From Symsagittifera roscoffensis (Eukaryota > Xenacoelomorpha > Acoela > Convolutidae), in the NCBI RefSeq assembly GCF_963678635.1, contig NC_087067.1, forward strand, positions 38,200,686 to 38,264,685: a DNA stretch of 64,000 nt, in the 5' to 3' direction. Of the stretch, positions 1 through 13,200 are shown piece by piece. The stretch's first letter is position 1. Each line of letters starts with the position of its first letter. The notes under the pieces are model-generated. The model was not told the DNA's origin. It ran no database searches and worked only from the letters and a program-made list of their open reading frames with translations. The position numbers and the translations under genes are program-made.

Positions 1-250
1 CATCAAACAATCAAGGAACACACTTGTAAACAATATTTACCATCTCTAAAAACAAGTAGATCCGAGTTGATAGTGGCGTCTGGGGAATCATCAAACCCTA
101 TTGTTTCAATCAGAGATATAGGAGTCTCACTGCTGCCATTGAAGAACTTATTTCCCAAGGTGGTAGTCCCCATGCATCCTTGGGCCTCTGCGAAAACGGG
201 GAAGAGTTTGCCATTGTTGGCATTGTCTGAAACATCGTTGTGCAGCTGAA
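1..250. repeat. Diverged partial unit of the AIG1-fossil satellite
   Basis: This stretch is clearly related to the core of the large tandem array further right: it shares the gtggcgtctg, tcaatcagagatata and gtggtagtcccc words. It carries many more substitutions than the array units do. It looks like an old edge copy cut by the window start. The open frames on both strands are those seen in the array units and are not independent genes. Confidence 0.7.
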
Positions 251-1034
251 CTTCTTTTCACCAGGCTACGGAGTTTTTTTTTAAAACTTTTTGACGATGC
301 AAAAAAACCATAAGGTCTTTTTTACTTGTGTACAAATTTTCTAGTGTTTTTTTCAATATGTGTGCAAATATTAACCAAGTTTTTCAACATGTGTGCAAAT
401 TTTGGGCGCTAATTAGGCTGTATTCTAATTGTTTTTCAATGTTTTACCTTGAACTTCTCATCTATTCTCATAATTAAAAAGAAACTGAAGGAATTAACTA
501 TTACAAAAAAAAACGAAATAAACATCAAACATCAATTGTTTACAAAAATGTTCAATAAAAGAGCTATCAAGCAGCAGAAAGTTCTGGAGGTTTTCAATAG
601 AACGCAGAGCTGAACGAGGTTGTTGTGGAGCTGGAGACGTCATTGTTTCTGAGAAGCCCTCATCTTCATCTAATGTGATGGTGTTTTTTGGCTGATCCTG
701 CTTCCTCCCAAGGAAAGAGGAAGTCTTCGACTGATTGAGCCACATATCTAGAATCAAGAGGGTCGGGTTAGTTCATTCCCACATGCTCAGCCTATTTCTC
801 CATCATTTGCATTTCTCCAAAATGGTTCTCCTTCATGGATACTTGCGTTATATGATGTTCGTTGGATTGGGATGTCCATTCGTGCCAGAAAAACTCCAGA
901 GACTGTTTCATGCACTTGTAATTGTACTAGATCAAGCAAAAATTCTACCGAGAACATGAGGTTGCTGTGTTGCACTAAGATTATTTTGAGCAATAAATTG
1001 AGTAAACGGTACTGAGTAAAAAGATAGATTGACG
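251..1034. other. Short non-satellite stretch, no clear gene
   Basis: This AT-rich sequence does not match the array unit. A tandem-like pair of phrases (tgtgtgcaaat with flanking ttttcaa) lies at about 345-400. The only protein-like signal is a minus-strand exon candidate at 494-745, listed separately. No other coding signal is supported. Confidence 0.4.
494..745 (-). CDS. Possible terminal exon, unrecognised (transposase-tail-like)
   Basis: The minus-strand frame is open for about 80 codons after a plausible acceptor (ttgattctag at about 746-755, read on the minus strand). The predicted peptide has an acidic stretch (LDEDEGF), a proline/glutamine patch, then a helix-like segment (ALRSIENLQNFLLL). 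That order of features resembles the tail of pogo/Tigger-type transposases, which end in an acidic stretch and a short 'ALxxLxxFL' helix. The match is by eye only, and no DDE domain was found upstream. It could equally be a chance ORF or a host terminal exon. Confidence 0.2.
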   Translation of the reverse strand: MWLNQSKTSSFLGRKQDQPKNTITLDEDEGFSETMTSPAPQQPRSALRSIENLQNFLLLDSSFIEHFCKQLMFDVYFVFFCNS

Positions 1035-1245
1035 TACAGTTGAGAGAGGAGGTAGTTGACGGTAGTTAAGTTGGAATTAAAGTATTTAGAGCTGAGAGAG
1101 GAGGTATTTGACGGTAGTTAAGTTGGAATTAAAGTATTTAGAGCTGAGAGAGGAGGTATTTGGCGGTAGTTCAGTTAAAATTGAAGTATTTAGAGCTGAG
1201 AGAGGAGGTATTTGACGGTAGATAAGTTGAAATTAAAATGATTTT
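1035..1245. repeat. 52-bp minisatellite, about four copies
   Basis: The word aggaggta recurs at 1047, 1099, 1151 and 1203, an exact 52-bp period, with few substitutions between copies. Each copy contains tatttgacggtagt, which also occurs once in every long unit of the neighbouring array. The minisatellite was therefore probably expanded from a piece of that unit. Confidence 0.85.
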
Positions 1246-4200
1246 TAGTTAAGAGTGAGGGGTACCTTCAACTTCAATTCTGATTGGCTAAACCCACAGA
1301 TTCGAGTTGAAGGTAAATTTTAAAACTGAAGAATTTATAAAAATAACAAGAAACAATAAGTATAATTATAACATTTTTAAGGAGAATGTTAGTTAATTGT
1401 GATAATTGAACGCACAATGAAATGTTCTTTTCCAAGCTCAAGGTGCAATTCACAAAAAAATTCAGTGAATGAATTTGATTGTAAAGCACCGTTTCTTGTT
1501 AGTTGGGCTATATTTTAGATATTATTTTTTCGCATTTGAACGAGCTGTGCCAAATTTCACGCCTTCCTAATTTTACGCCCTCCTAATTTCGCAATCCTAA
1601 TTTCACGCCCTCCTGTGTCGCAAAACTATTTTCCTGCGCTATTTAGTTTCGAAAAAGAATTAATTTTGTTGCGATTATTGCAAGCTGACTTGCTGAGTTG
1701 CAAGCTGAGTTGCTCCAAAAACAATCCTATTATTTTTGAACTCATTTAACACAATTATCAAGTTGAAACGAAAACTTTTTATTTTTTTCACGGACTCACG
1801 ACAATATTTTAGATTATCTCTTACGCTTAGCCTTTGGTGAATCAGTTGAAATTCTGTTCCTCTTCAACCATCAAATAAGCAGCAGCTCGTTCGAATATCA
1901 ATGGCCCATCAGCTCAGTAACTTACATTGAGTATTTCTATCAAATATACAAGGCTTACGTTTTTACACCCGAGAAATCATCCCTAATATCAAATAGGTCA
2001 ATTGATTGTGGCGTCTGCATATCGTTCCGGGTCATCGAACCCTACCGTGTCGATCAGAGATATAGAAGTGTCCCTATTTCCGTTGAAGAACACATTCCCA
2101 AAAGTGGAAGTCCCTGTGCATCCTTGGGTTTTTGCCGCAACAGGGAAGATTTTGGCGTTGCGGATTTTTTTTTGATACCAGGTGGCGCAACTGAACTCAT
2201 TGGAATCAGGCATTGAAGTTACTTCTCGAAATTTACTGAGAGGGACAAGTGCTTTCCTACTTGTCTCTTTAATAATCAATCCAAATGCTATAAGTCTGAG
2301 CTTAGATAGGCAAACTTCCTGATAAAAACTAGCGTTAAACCAATAGTAAGAGAAAATTAGAAATTGAAATAACGGATAGTTAAATATGAATTTTGCAAAA
2401 TTGAATAAGTATTAATCCCACAAGGGATGGGATCATTACCTAGTTTTTCCTTTAAACTAATTTGTTATTTGACGGTAGTCCGCGTGTAAGTTATTAAATG
2501 ATTTGTCCACCTACTGTTTTTCAGAGTGTTGAGTCTTCAGATCGTCAATATCCATGTTGCTGCTTTATTTTTTCCGGAAATTTTAAAACTGACGAATTTA
2601 TAAGAATAACAAGAAACAAAAAAAAGTAAATAAAACTTTTAAAGAAATTTTCAGGTAATTGTGATAATTAAACGCACAATGAAATGCTCTATTCCAAGCT
2701 CAAGGTGAAATTTACAAAAAAGAAATCAGTGAATTAGTTTGACTGTAAAGCACCATTTCTTGTTAGTTGGCATATATTTTAGATATTATTTTTGCTTTTG
2801 AACGAGCTGTGGGTGCATCTTCCTCATTTCACGCCCTCCTGTGTCGCAAAACTAATTTGCTGCCCCATTAGGTTTCAAAAAAGCATAAACTTTGTTGCGA
2901 TTGATGCAATCTGACCATTGGAGTTGCTCCAAAAACAACTTTATTTTTTTGAACTCGCGGGTGGTTTTTTTAACACCATTTTTAAGTTGAAATGAAAACT
3001 CTTTAGTTTTTTTCGGGACCCACGACAATCTTTGAGATTATTTCTTACACTAATCCTTTTAGTGGATCAGGTTGAAATTCGGTTCCTCTTCAACCATCGA
3101 ACCAGTAGCAGCTTGTTCGAATATCAATGGCCACTCAGCTCAGGATCTTCCATTGAGTTATTTTAATCATTTTTTCAAGGCTTACGTTTTTACACCCGAG
3201 AAATTATCCCTAATATCAAATAGGTCAATTGATTGTGGCGTCTGCATCTCGTTCCGGGTCATCAAACCCTACCGTGTCAATCAGAGATTTAGAAGTCTAC
3301 CTGTTTCCGTGGAAAAACACATTCCCGAAAGTGGAAGTCCTCATGCATCCTTGGATTTATGGCGAAACATGGAAGATTTTGGCATTGCGGGTTTTGTCTG
3401 ATAGCAGGTTGTGCAACTGAACTCATTGACATGAGGCACTGAAGTTTTTTTTTGAAATTTACTGAGAGGGACAAGTGCTTTCGTACTTGACTCTTTAATA
3501 ATTAATCCTAATGCTATAAGTCTCATCTTAGATAGTCAAACTTCCTGATAAAAACCAGAGTTGAAACAATAGTTAGAGAAAATTTAAAATTTAATTAACG
3601 GATAGATAAATATGAACATTGCAAAAATTCAATGAGTCCAAAATTCCAATAGGGATTTGGTCTTTAACCTAGTTTTTTTTAAAAACTAACAGGTTATTTG
3701 ACGGTAGTCCGCGTCTAAGTGGTTAATTGATTTGTCCTCCTATTGTTTCTGTGTATTGAGTCTGCAGATCGTCAATATACCTGTTGCTGCTTTATTTTCC
3801 GGAATTTTTTAAACTGAAGAATGTATAAAAATAACAAGAAACAAAAAAAAGAAATATATAAAACTTTTCAGGAAAATGTTAAGTAATTGTGATAATTGAA
3901 CGGACAATGAAATGCTCTTTTCCAAGCCCAAGATGCATTTCACAAAAAACTTTCAGTAGATGAGTTTGATTGTAAAGCACCATTTCTTGTTAGTTGGGCT
4001 ATATTTTAGATATTATTTTCGCGTTTGAACGAGCAGTGGGTACAGTTTCATCATTTCACGTCCTCCTGTGGCGCAAAATTAATTTGCTGCGCCATTTAGT
4101 TTCGAAAAGGATAATTTTTGTTGCGATTGAATCATGCTGACTAATAGACTTGCTCCAAAAACAAACTTATTATTTTTGAACTCGGGTGATTTTTTAACAC

Positions 4201-7200
4201 CATTATCAAGTTGAAATGAGAACTGTTTTTTTAACGGATTCACGGCAATCTTATAGATTATCTCCTACGCTTAACCTTTGGTGGATCAGTTTGAAATTCT
4301 GTTCCTCTTCAACCATCAAATTAGCAGCAGGTTGTTCGAATATCAATAGCCACTCAGCTCAGGAACTTGCATTGAGTAATTTTGATCAAATATTCAAGGC
4401 TTACGTTTTTACACCCGAGAAATCAACCCTAATATCAAATAGTTCAATTGATTTTGGCGTCTCCATCTCGTTCCGGGTCATCAAACCCTACCGTGTCGAT
4501 CAGAGATATAGAATTCTCCCTGTTTCCGTTGAAAAACACGTTCCCAAAAGTGGTAGTCCCTGTGCATCCTTGAGTCTTTGCCAAAACAGGCAAGTTTTTG
4601 GCGTTGCGGACTTTGTCTGATACCAGATTGCGCAACTGAACTCATTGGCATCAGGCACCGAATTTTTTTTTCGAAATTTACTGAGAGGGACAAGTGCTGT
4701 CGTACTTGTCTCTTTAATAATTAGTCCTTATACTATAAGTCTGAGCTTAGATAGGCAAACTTCCTGATAAAAACTAGAGTTAAAACAAAAGTTAGAGAAA
4801 ATTAAAAATATGAATAACGGATAGTTAAATATGAATATTGCAAAAATTTAATGAGTCGTAAGTTCCAATAAGGCTGGGGTCACAAGGCTCAAAATAACGG
4901 ATTCACGGCAATCTTATAGATTATCTCCTACGCTTAACCTTTGGTGGATCAGTTTGAAATTCTGTTCCTCTTCAACCATCAAATTAGCAGCAGGTCGTTC
5001 GAATATCAATGGCCACTCAGCTCAGGATTTTGCATTGAGTAATTTTGATCAAATATACAAGGCTTACGTTTTTACACCCGAGAAATCATCCCTAATATCA
5101 AATTGTTAAATTGATTGTGGCGTCTGCATCTCGTTCCGGGTCATCGAAGCCTACCGTGTCAATCAGAGATATTGAAGTCTCTCTGTTGCCGTTGAAAAAA
5201 AAACCATTCCCAAATGTGGTAGTCCCGTGCATCCTTGCGTCTCTGCCGAAACAGGGAAGATTTTGGCGTTGCGGGCTTTGTCTGATACCAGGTTGCGCAA
5301 CTGAACTCATTGGCATCAGGCACCGAAGTAACTTCTCGAAATTTACTGAGAGGGACAAGTGCTTTCCTACTTGTCTCTTTAATAATCAATGCTAATGCTA
5401 TAAGTCTGAGCTTAGATAGGCAAACATCCTGATAAAAACTAGCGTTATACCAATAGTTAGAGATAATTGAAAATTGAAATAACGGATAGTTAAATTTGAA
5501 TATTGCAAAATCGAATAAGTATTAATCCCAATAGGGATGGGATCATTACCTAGTTTTTCTTTTAAACTAACTTGTTATTTGACGGTAGTCCGCTGTAAGT
5601 TGTTGAATGATTTGTCCTCCTATTGTTTCTGAGTATTGAGTCTGCAGATCGTCAATATACCTGTTGCTGCTTTATTTTCCGGAATTTTTTAAACTGAAGA
5701 ATGTATAAAAATAACAAGAAACAAAAAAAAAGAAATATATAAAATTTTTCAGGAAAATGTTAAGTAATTGTGATAATTGAACGGACAATGAAATGCTCTT
5801 TTCCAAGCCCAAAATGCATTTCACAAAAAACTTTCAGTAGATGAGTTTGATTGTAAAGCACCATTTCTTGTTAGTTGGGCTATATTTTAGATATTATTTT
5901 CGCGTTTGAACGAGCAGTGGGTACAGTTTCATCATTTCACGTCCTCCTGTGGCGCAAAACTAATTTGCTGCGCCATTTAGTTTCGAAAAGGATAATTTTT
6001 GTTGCGATTGAATCATGCTGACTAATAGACTTGCTCCAAAAACAAACTTATTATTTTTGAACTCGGGTGATTTTTTAACACCATTATCAAGTTGAAATGA
6101 GATCTGTTTTTTTTAACGGATTCACGGCAATCTTATAGATTATCTCCTACGCTTAACCTTTGGTGGATCAGTTTGAAATTCTGTTCCTCTTCAACCATCA
6201 AATTAGCAGCAGGTCGTTCGAATATCAATGGCCACTCAGCTCAGGAACTTGCATTGAGTAATTTTGATCAAATATTCAAGGCTTACGTTTTTACACCCGA
6301 GAAATCAACCCTAATATCAAATAGTTCAATTGATTGTGGCGTCTCCATCTAGTTCCGGGTCATCAAACCCTACCGTGTCGATCAGAGATATAGAATTCTC
6401 CCTGTTTCCGTTGAAAAACACGTTCCCAAAAGTGGTAGTCCCCGTGCATGCTTGAGTCTTTGCCGAAACAGACAAGATTTTGGCGTTGCGGACTTTGTCT
6501 GATACCCGATTGCGCAACTGAACTCATTGGCATCAGGCACCGAATTTTTTTTTCGAAATTTACTGAGAGGGACAAGTGCTGTCGTACTTGTCTCTTTAAT
6601 AATTAGTCCTTATACTATAAGTCTGAGCTTAGATAGGCAAACTTCCTGATAAAAACTAGAGTTAAAACAAAAGTTAGAGAAAATTAAAAATTTGAATAAC
6701 GGATAGTTAAATATGAATATTGCAAAAATTTAATGAGTCGTAAGTTCCAATAAGGCTGGGGTCACAAGGCTCAAAATAACGGATTCACGGCAATCTTATA
6801 GATTATCTCCTACGCTTAACCTTTGGTGGATCAGTTTGAAATTCTGTTCCTCTTCAACCATCAAATTAGCAGCAGGTCGTTCGAATATCAATGGCCACTC
6901 AGCTCAGGAACTTGCATTGAGTAATTTTGATCAAATATTCAAGGCTTACGTTTTTACACCCGAGAAATCAACCCTAATATCAAATAGTTCAATTGATTGT
7001 GGCGTCTCCATCTAGTTCCGGGTCATCAAACCCTACCGTGTCGATCAGAGATATAGAATTCTCCCTGTTTCCGTTGAAAAACACGTTCCCAAAAGTGGTA
7101 GTCCCCGTGCATGCTTGAGTCTTTGCCGAAACAGACAAGATTTTGGCGTTGCGGACTTTGTCTGATACCCGATTGCGCAACTGAACTCATTGGCATCAGG

Positions 7201-10200
7201 CACCGAATTTTTTTTTCGAAATTTACTGAGAGGGACAAGTGCTGTCGTACTTGTCTCTTTAATAATTAGTCCTTATACTATAAGTCTGAGCTTAGATAGG
7301 CAAACTTCCTGATAAAAACTAGAGTTAAAACAAAAGTTAGAGAAAATTAAAAATTTGAATAACGGATAGTTAAATATGAATATTGCAAAAATTTAATGAG
7401 TCGTAAGTTCCAATAAGGCTGGGGTCACAAGGCTCAAAATAACGGATTCACGGCAATCTTATAGATTATCTCCTACGCTTAACCTTTGGTGGATCAGTTT
7501 GAAATTCTGTTCCTCTTCAACCATCAAATTAGCAGCAGGTCGTTCGAATATCAAGGGCCACTCAGCTCAGGAACTTGCATTGAGTAATTTTGATCAAATA
7601 TACAAGGCTTACGTTTTTACACCCGAGAAATCATCCCTAATATCACATTGTTAAATTGATTGTGGCGTCTGCATCTCGTTCCGGGTCATCGAAGCCTACC
7701 GTGTCAATCAGAGATATTGAAGTCTCTGTTGCCGTTGAAAAAAAAACATTCCCAAATGTGGTAGTCCCGTGCATCCTTGCGTCTCTGCCGAAACAGGGAA
7801 GATTTTGGCGTTGCGGGCTTTGTCTGATACCAGGTTGCGCAACTGAACTCAATGGCATCAGGCACCGAAGTTACTTCTCGAAATTTACTGAGAGGGACAA
7901 GTGCTTTCCTACTTGTCTCTTTAATAATCAATGCTAATGCTATAAGTCTGAGCTTAGATAGACAAACTTCCTGATAAAAACTAGCGTTATACCAATAGTT
8001 AGAGATAATTGAAAATTGAAATAACGGATAGTTAAATTTGAATATTGCAAAATTGAATAAGTATTAATCCCAATAGGGATGGGATCATTACCTAGTTTTT
8101 CTTTTAAACTAACTTGTTATTTGACGGTAGTCCGCGTGTAAGTTGTTGAGTGATTTGTCCTCCTATTGTTTCTGAGTATTGAGTCTGCAGATCGTCAATA
8201 TACCTGTTGCTGCTTTATTTTCCGGACTTTTTTAAACTGAAGAATGTATAAAAATAACAAGAAACAAAAAAAAAGAAATATATAAAACTTTTCAGGAAAA
8301 TGTTAAGTAATTGTGATAGATGAACGGACAATGAAATGCTCTTTTCCAAGCCCAAGATGCATTTCACAAAAAACTTTCAGTAGATGAGTTTGATTATAAA
8401 GCACCATTTCTTGTTAGTTGGGCTATATTTTAGATATTATTTTCGCATTTGAACGAGCAGTGGGTACAGTTTCATCATTTCACGTCCTCATGTGGCGCAA
8501 AACTAATTTGCTGCGCCATTTAGTTTCGAAAAGGATATTTTTTGTTGCGATTGAATCATGCTGACTAATAGACTTGCTCCAAAAACAAACTTATTATTTT
8601 TGAACTCGGGTGATTTTTTAACACCATTATCAAGTTGAAATGAGAACTGTTTTTTTTAACGGATTCACGGCAATCTTATAGATTATCTCCTACGCTTAAC
8701 CTTTGGTGGATCAGTTTGAAATTCTGTTCCTCTTCAACCATCAAATTAGCAGCAGGTCGTTCGAATATCAATGGCCACTCAGCTCAGGAACTTGCATTGA
8801 GTAATTTTGATCAAATATACAAGGCTTACGTTTTTACACCCGAGAAATCAACCCTAATATCAAATAGTTCAATTGATTGTGGCGTCTCCATCTAGTTCCG
8901 GGTCATCAAACCCTACCGTGTCGATCAGAGATATAGAATTCTCCCTGTTTCCGTTGAAAAACACGTTCCCAAAAGTGGTAGTCCCCGTGCATGCTTGAGT
9001 CTTTGCCGAAACAGGCAAGATTTTGGCGTTGCGGACTTTGTCTGATACCCGATTGCGCAACTGAACTCATTGGCATCAGGCACCGAATTTTTTTTTCGAA
9101 ATTTACTGAGAGGGACAAGTGCTGTCGTCCTTGTCTCTTTAATAATTAGTCCTTATACTATAAGTCTGAGCTTAGATAGGCAAACTTCCTGATAAAAACT
9201 AGAGTTAAAACAAAAGTTAGAGAAAATTAAAAATTTGAATAACGGATAGTTAAATATGAATATTGCAACAATTTAATGAGTCGTAAGTTCCAATAAGGCT
9301 GGGGTCACAAGGCTCAAAATAACGGATTCACGGCAATCTTATAGATTATCTCCTACGCTTAACCTTTGGTGGATCAGTTTGAAATTCTGTTCCTCTTCAA
9401 CCATCAAATTAGCAGCAGGTCGTTCGAATATCAATGGCCACTCAGCTCAGGAACTTGCATTGAGTAATTTTGATCAAATATACAAGGCTTACGTTTTTAC
9501 ACCCGAGAAATCATCCCGAATATCACATTGTTAAATTGATTGTGGCGTCTGCATCTCGTTCCGGGTCATCGAAGCCTACCGTGTCAATCAGAGATATTGA
9601 AGTCTCTCTGTTGCCGTTGAAAAAAAAAACATTCCCAAATGTGGTAGTCCCGTGCATCCTTGCGTCTCTGCCGAAACAGGGAAGATTTTGGCGTTGCGGG
9701 CTTTGTCTGATACCAGGTTGCGCAACTGAACTCAATGGCATCAGGCACCGAAGTTACTTCTCGAAATTTACTGAGAGGGACAAGTGCTTTCCTACTTGTC
9801 TCTTTAATAATCAATGCTAATGCTATAAGTCTGAGCTTAGATAGACAAACTTCCTGATAAAAACTAGCGTTATACCAATAGTTAGAGATAATTGAAAATT
9901 GAAATAACGGATAGTTAAATTTGAATATTGCAAAATTGAATAAGTATTAATCCCAATAGGGATGGGATCATTACCTAGTTTTTCTTTTAAACTAACTTGT
10001 TATTTGACGGTAGTCTGCGTGTAAGTTGTTGAGTGATTTGTCCTCCTATTGTTTCTGAGTATTGAGTCTGCAGATCGTCAATATACCTGTTGCTGCTTTA
10101 TTTTCCGGAATTTTTTAAACTGAAGAATGTATAAAAATAACAAGAAACAAAAAAAAGAAATATATAAAACTTTTCAGGAAAATGTTAAGTAATTGTGATA

Positions 10201-13200
10201 GATGAACGGACAATGAAATGCTCTTTTCCAAGCCCAAGATGCATTTCACAAAAAACTTTCAGTAGATGAGTTTGATTATAAAGCACCATTTCTTGTTAGT
10301 TGGGCTATATTTTAGATATTATTTTCGCATTTGAACGAGCAGTGGGTACAGTTTCATCATTTCACGTCCTCATGTGGCGCAAAACTAATTTGCTGCGCCA
10401 TTTAGTTTCGAAAAGGATAATTTTTGTTGCGATTGAATCATGCTGACTAATAGACTTGCTCCAAAAACAAACTTATTATTTTTGAACTCGGGTGATTTTT
10501 TAACACCATTATCAAGTTGAAATGAGAACTGTTTTTTTAACGGATTCACGGCAATCTTATAGATTATCTCCTAGCTTAACCTTTGGTGGATCAGTTTGAA
10601 ATTCTGTTCCTCTTCAACCATCAAATTAGCAGCAGGTCGTTCGAATATCAATGGCCACTCAGCTCAGGAACTTGCATTGAGTAATTTTGATCAAATATAC
10701 AAGGCTTACGTTTTTACACCAGAGAAATCATCCCTAATATCAAATTGTTAAATTGATTGTGGCGTCTGCATCTCGTTCCGGGTCATCGAAGCCTACCGTG
10801 TCAATCAGAGATATTGAAGTCTCTCTGTTGCCGTTGAAAAAAAAAACATTCTCAAATGTGGTAGTCCCGTGCATCCTTGCGTCTCTGCCGAAACAGGGAA
10901 GATTTTGGCGTTGCGGGCTTTGTCTGATACCAGGTTGCGCAACTGAACTCATTGGCATCAGGCACCGAAGTTACTTCTCGAAATTTACTGAGAGGGACAA
11001 GTGCTTTCCTACTTGTCTCTTTAATAATCAATGCTAATGCTATAAGTCTGAGCTTAGATAGACAAACTTCCTGATAAAAACTAGCGTTATACCAATAGTT
11101 AGAGATAATTGAAAATTGAAATAACGGATAGTTAAATTTGAATATTGCAAAATTGAATAAGTATTAATCCCAATAGGGATGGGATCATTACCTAGTTTTT
11201 CTTTTAAACTAACTTGTTATTTGACGGTAGTCTGCGTGTAAGTTGTTGAGTGATTTGTCCTCCTATTGTTTCTGAGTATTGAGTCTGCAGATCGTCAATA
11301 TACCTGTTGCTGCTTTATTTTCCGGAATTTTTTAAACTGAAGAATGTATAAAAATAACAAGAAACAAAAAAAAGAAATATATAAAACTTTTCAGGAAAAT
11401 GTTAAGTAATTGTGATAGATGAACGGACAATGAAATGCTCTTTTCCAAGCCCAAGATGCATTTCACAAAAAACTTTCAGAAGATGAGTTTGATTATAAAG
11501 CACCATTTCTTGTTAGTTGGGCTATATTTTAGATATTATTTTCGCATTTGAACGAGCAGTGGGTACAGTTTCATCATTTCACGTCCTCATGTGGCGCAAA
11601 ACTAATTTGCTGCGCCATTTAGTTTCGAAAAGGATAATTTTTGTTGCGATTGAATCATGCTGACTAATAGACTTGCTCCAAAAACAAACTTATTATTTTT
11701 GAACTCGGGTGATTTTTTAACACCATTATCAAGTTGAAATGAGAACTGTTTTTTTTAACGGATTCACGGCAATCTTATAGATTATCTCCTACGCTTAACC
11801 TTTGGTGGATCAGTTTGAAATTCTGTTCCTCTTCAACCATAAAATTAGCAGCAGGTCGTTCGAATATCAATGGCCACTCAGCTCAGGAACTTGCATTGAG
11901 TAATTTTGATCAAATATTCAAGGCTTACGTTTTTACACCCGAGAAATCAACCCTAATATCAAATAGTTCAATTGATTGTGGCGTCTCCATCTAGTTCCGG
12001 GTCATCAAACCCTACCGTGTCGATCAGAGATATAGAATTCTCCCTGTTTCCGTTGAAAAACACGTTCCCAAAAGTGGTAGTCCCCGTGCATGAGTCTTTG
12101 CCGAAACAGGCAAGATTTTGGCGTTGCGGACTTTGTCTGATACCCGATTGCGCAACTGAACTCATTGGCATCAGGCACCGAATTTTTTTTTCGAAATTTA
12201 CTGAGAGGGACAAGTGCTGTCGTCCTTGTCTCTTTAATAATTAGTCCTTATACTATAAGTCTGAGCTTAGATAGGCAAACTTCCTGATAAAAACTAGAGT
12301 TAAAACAAAAGTTAGAGAAAATTAAAAATTTGAATAACGGATAGTTAAATATGAATATTGCAAAAATTTAATGAGTCGTAAGTTCCAATAAGGCTGGGGT
12401 CACAAGGCTCAAACTAACGGATTCACGGCAATCTTATAGATTATCTCCTACGCTTAACCTTTGGTGGATCAGTTTGAAATTCTGTTCCTCTTCAACCATC
12501 AAATTAGCAGCAGGTCGTTCGAATATCAATGGCCACTCAGCTCAGGAACTTGCATTGAGTAATTTTGATCAAATATACAAGGCTTACGTTTTTACACCCG
12601 AGAAATCATCCCTAATATCAAATTGTTAAATTGATTGTGGCGTCTGCATCTCGTTCCGGGTCATCGAAGCCTACCGTGTCAATCAGAGATATTGAAGTCT
12701 CTCTGTTGCTGTTGAAAAAAAAACATTCTCAAATGTGGTAGTCCCGTGCATCCTTGCGTCTCTGCCGAAACAGGGAAGATTTTGGCGTTGCGTCTTTGTC
12801 TGATACCAGGTTGCGCAACTGAACTCATTGGCATCAGGCACCGAAGTTACTTCTCGAAATTTACTGAGAGGGACAAGTGCTTTCCTACTTGTCTCTTTAA
12901 TAATCAATGCTAATGCTATAAGTCTGAGCGTAGATAGGCAAACTTCCTGATAAAAACTAGCGTTATACCAATAGTTAGAGATAATTGAAAATTGAAATAA
13001 CGGATAGTTAAATTTGAATATTGCAAAATTGAATAAGTATTAATCCCAATAGGGATGGGATCATTACCTAGTTTTTGTTTTAAACTAACTTGTTATTTGA
13101 CGTTAGTCCGCGTGTAAGTTGTTGAATGATTTGTCCACCTACTGTTTCTCAGAGTGTTGAGTCTTCAGATCTTCAATATCCATGTTGCTGCCTTATTTTT

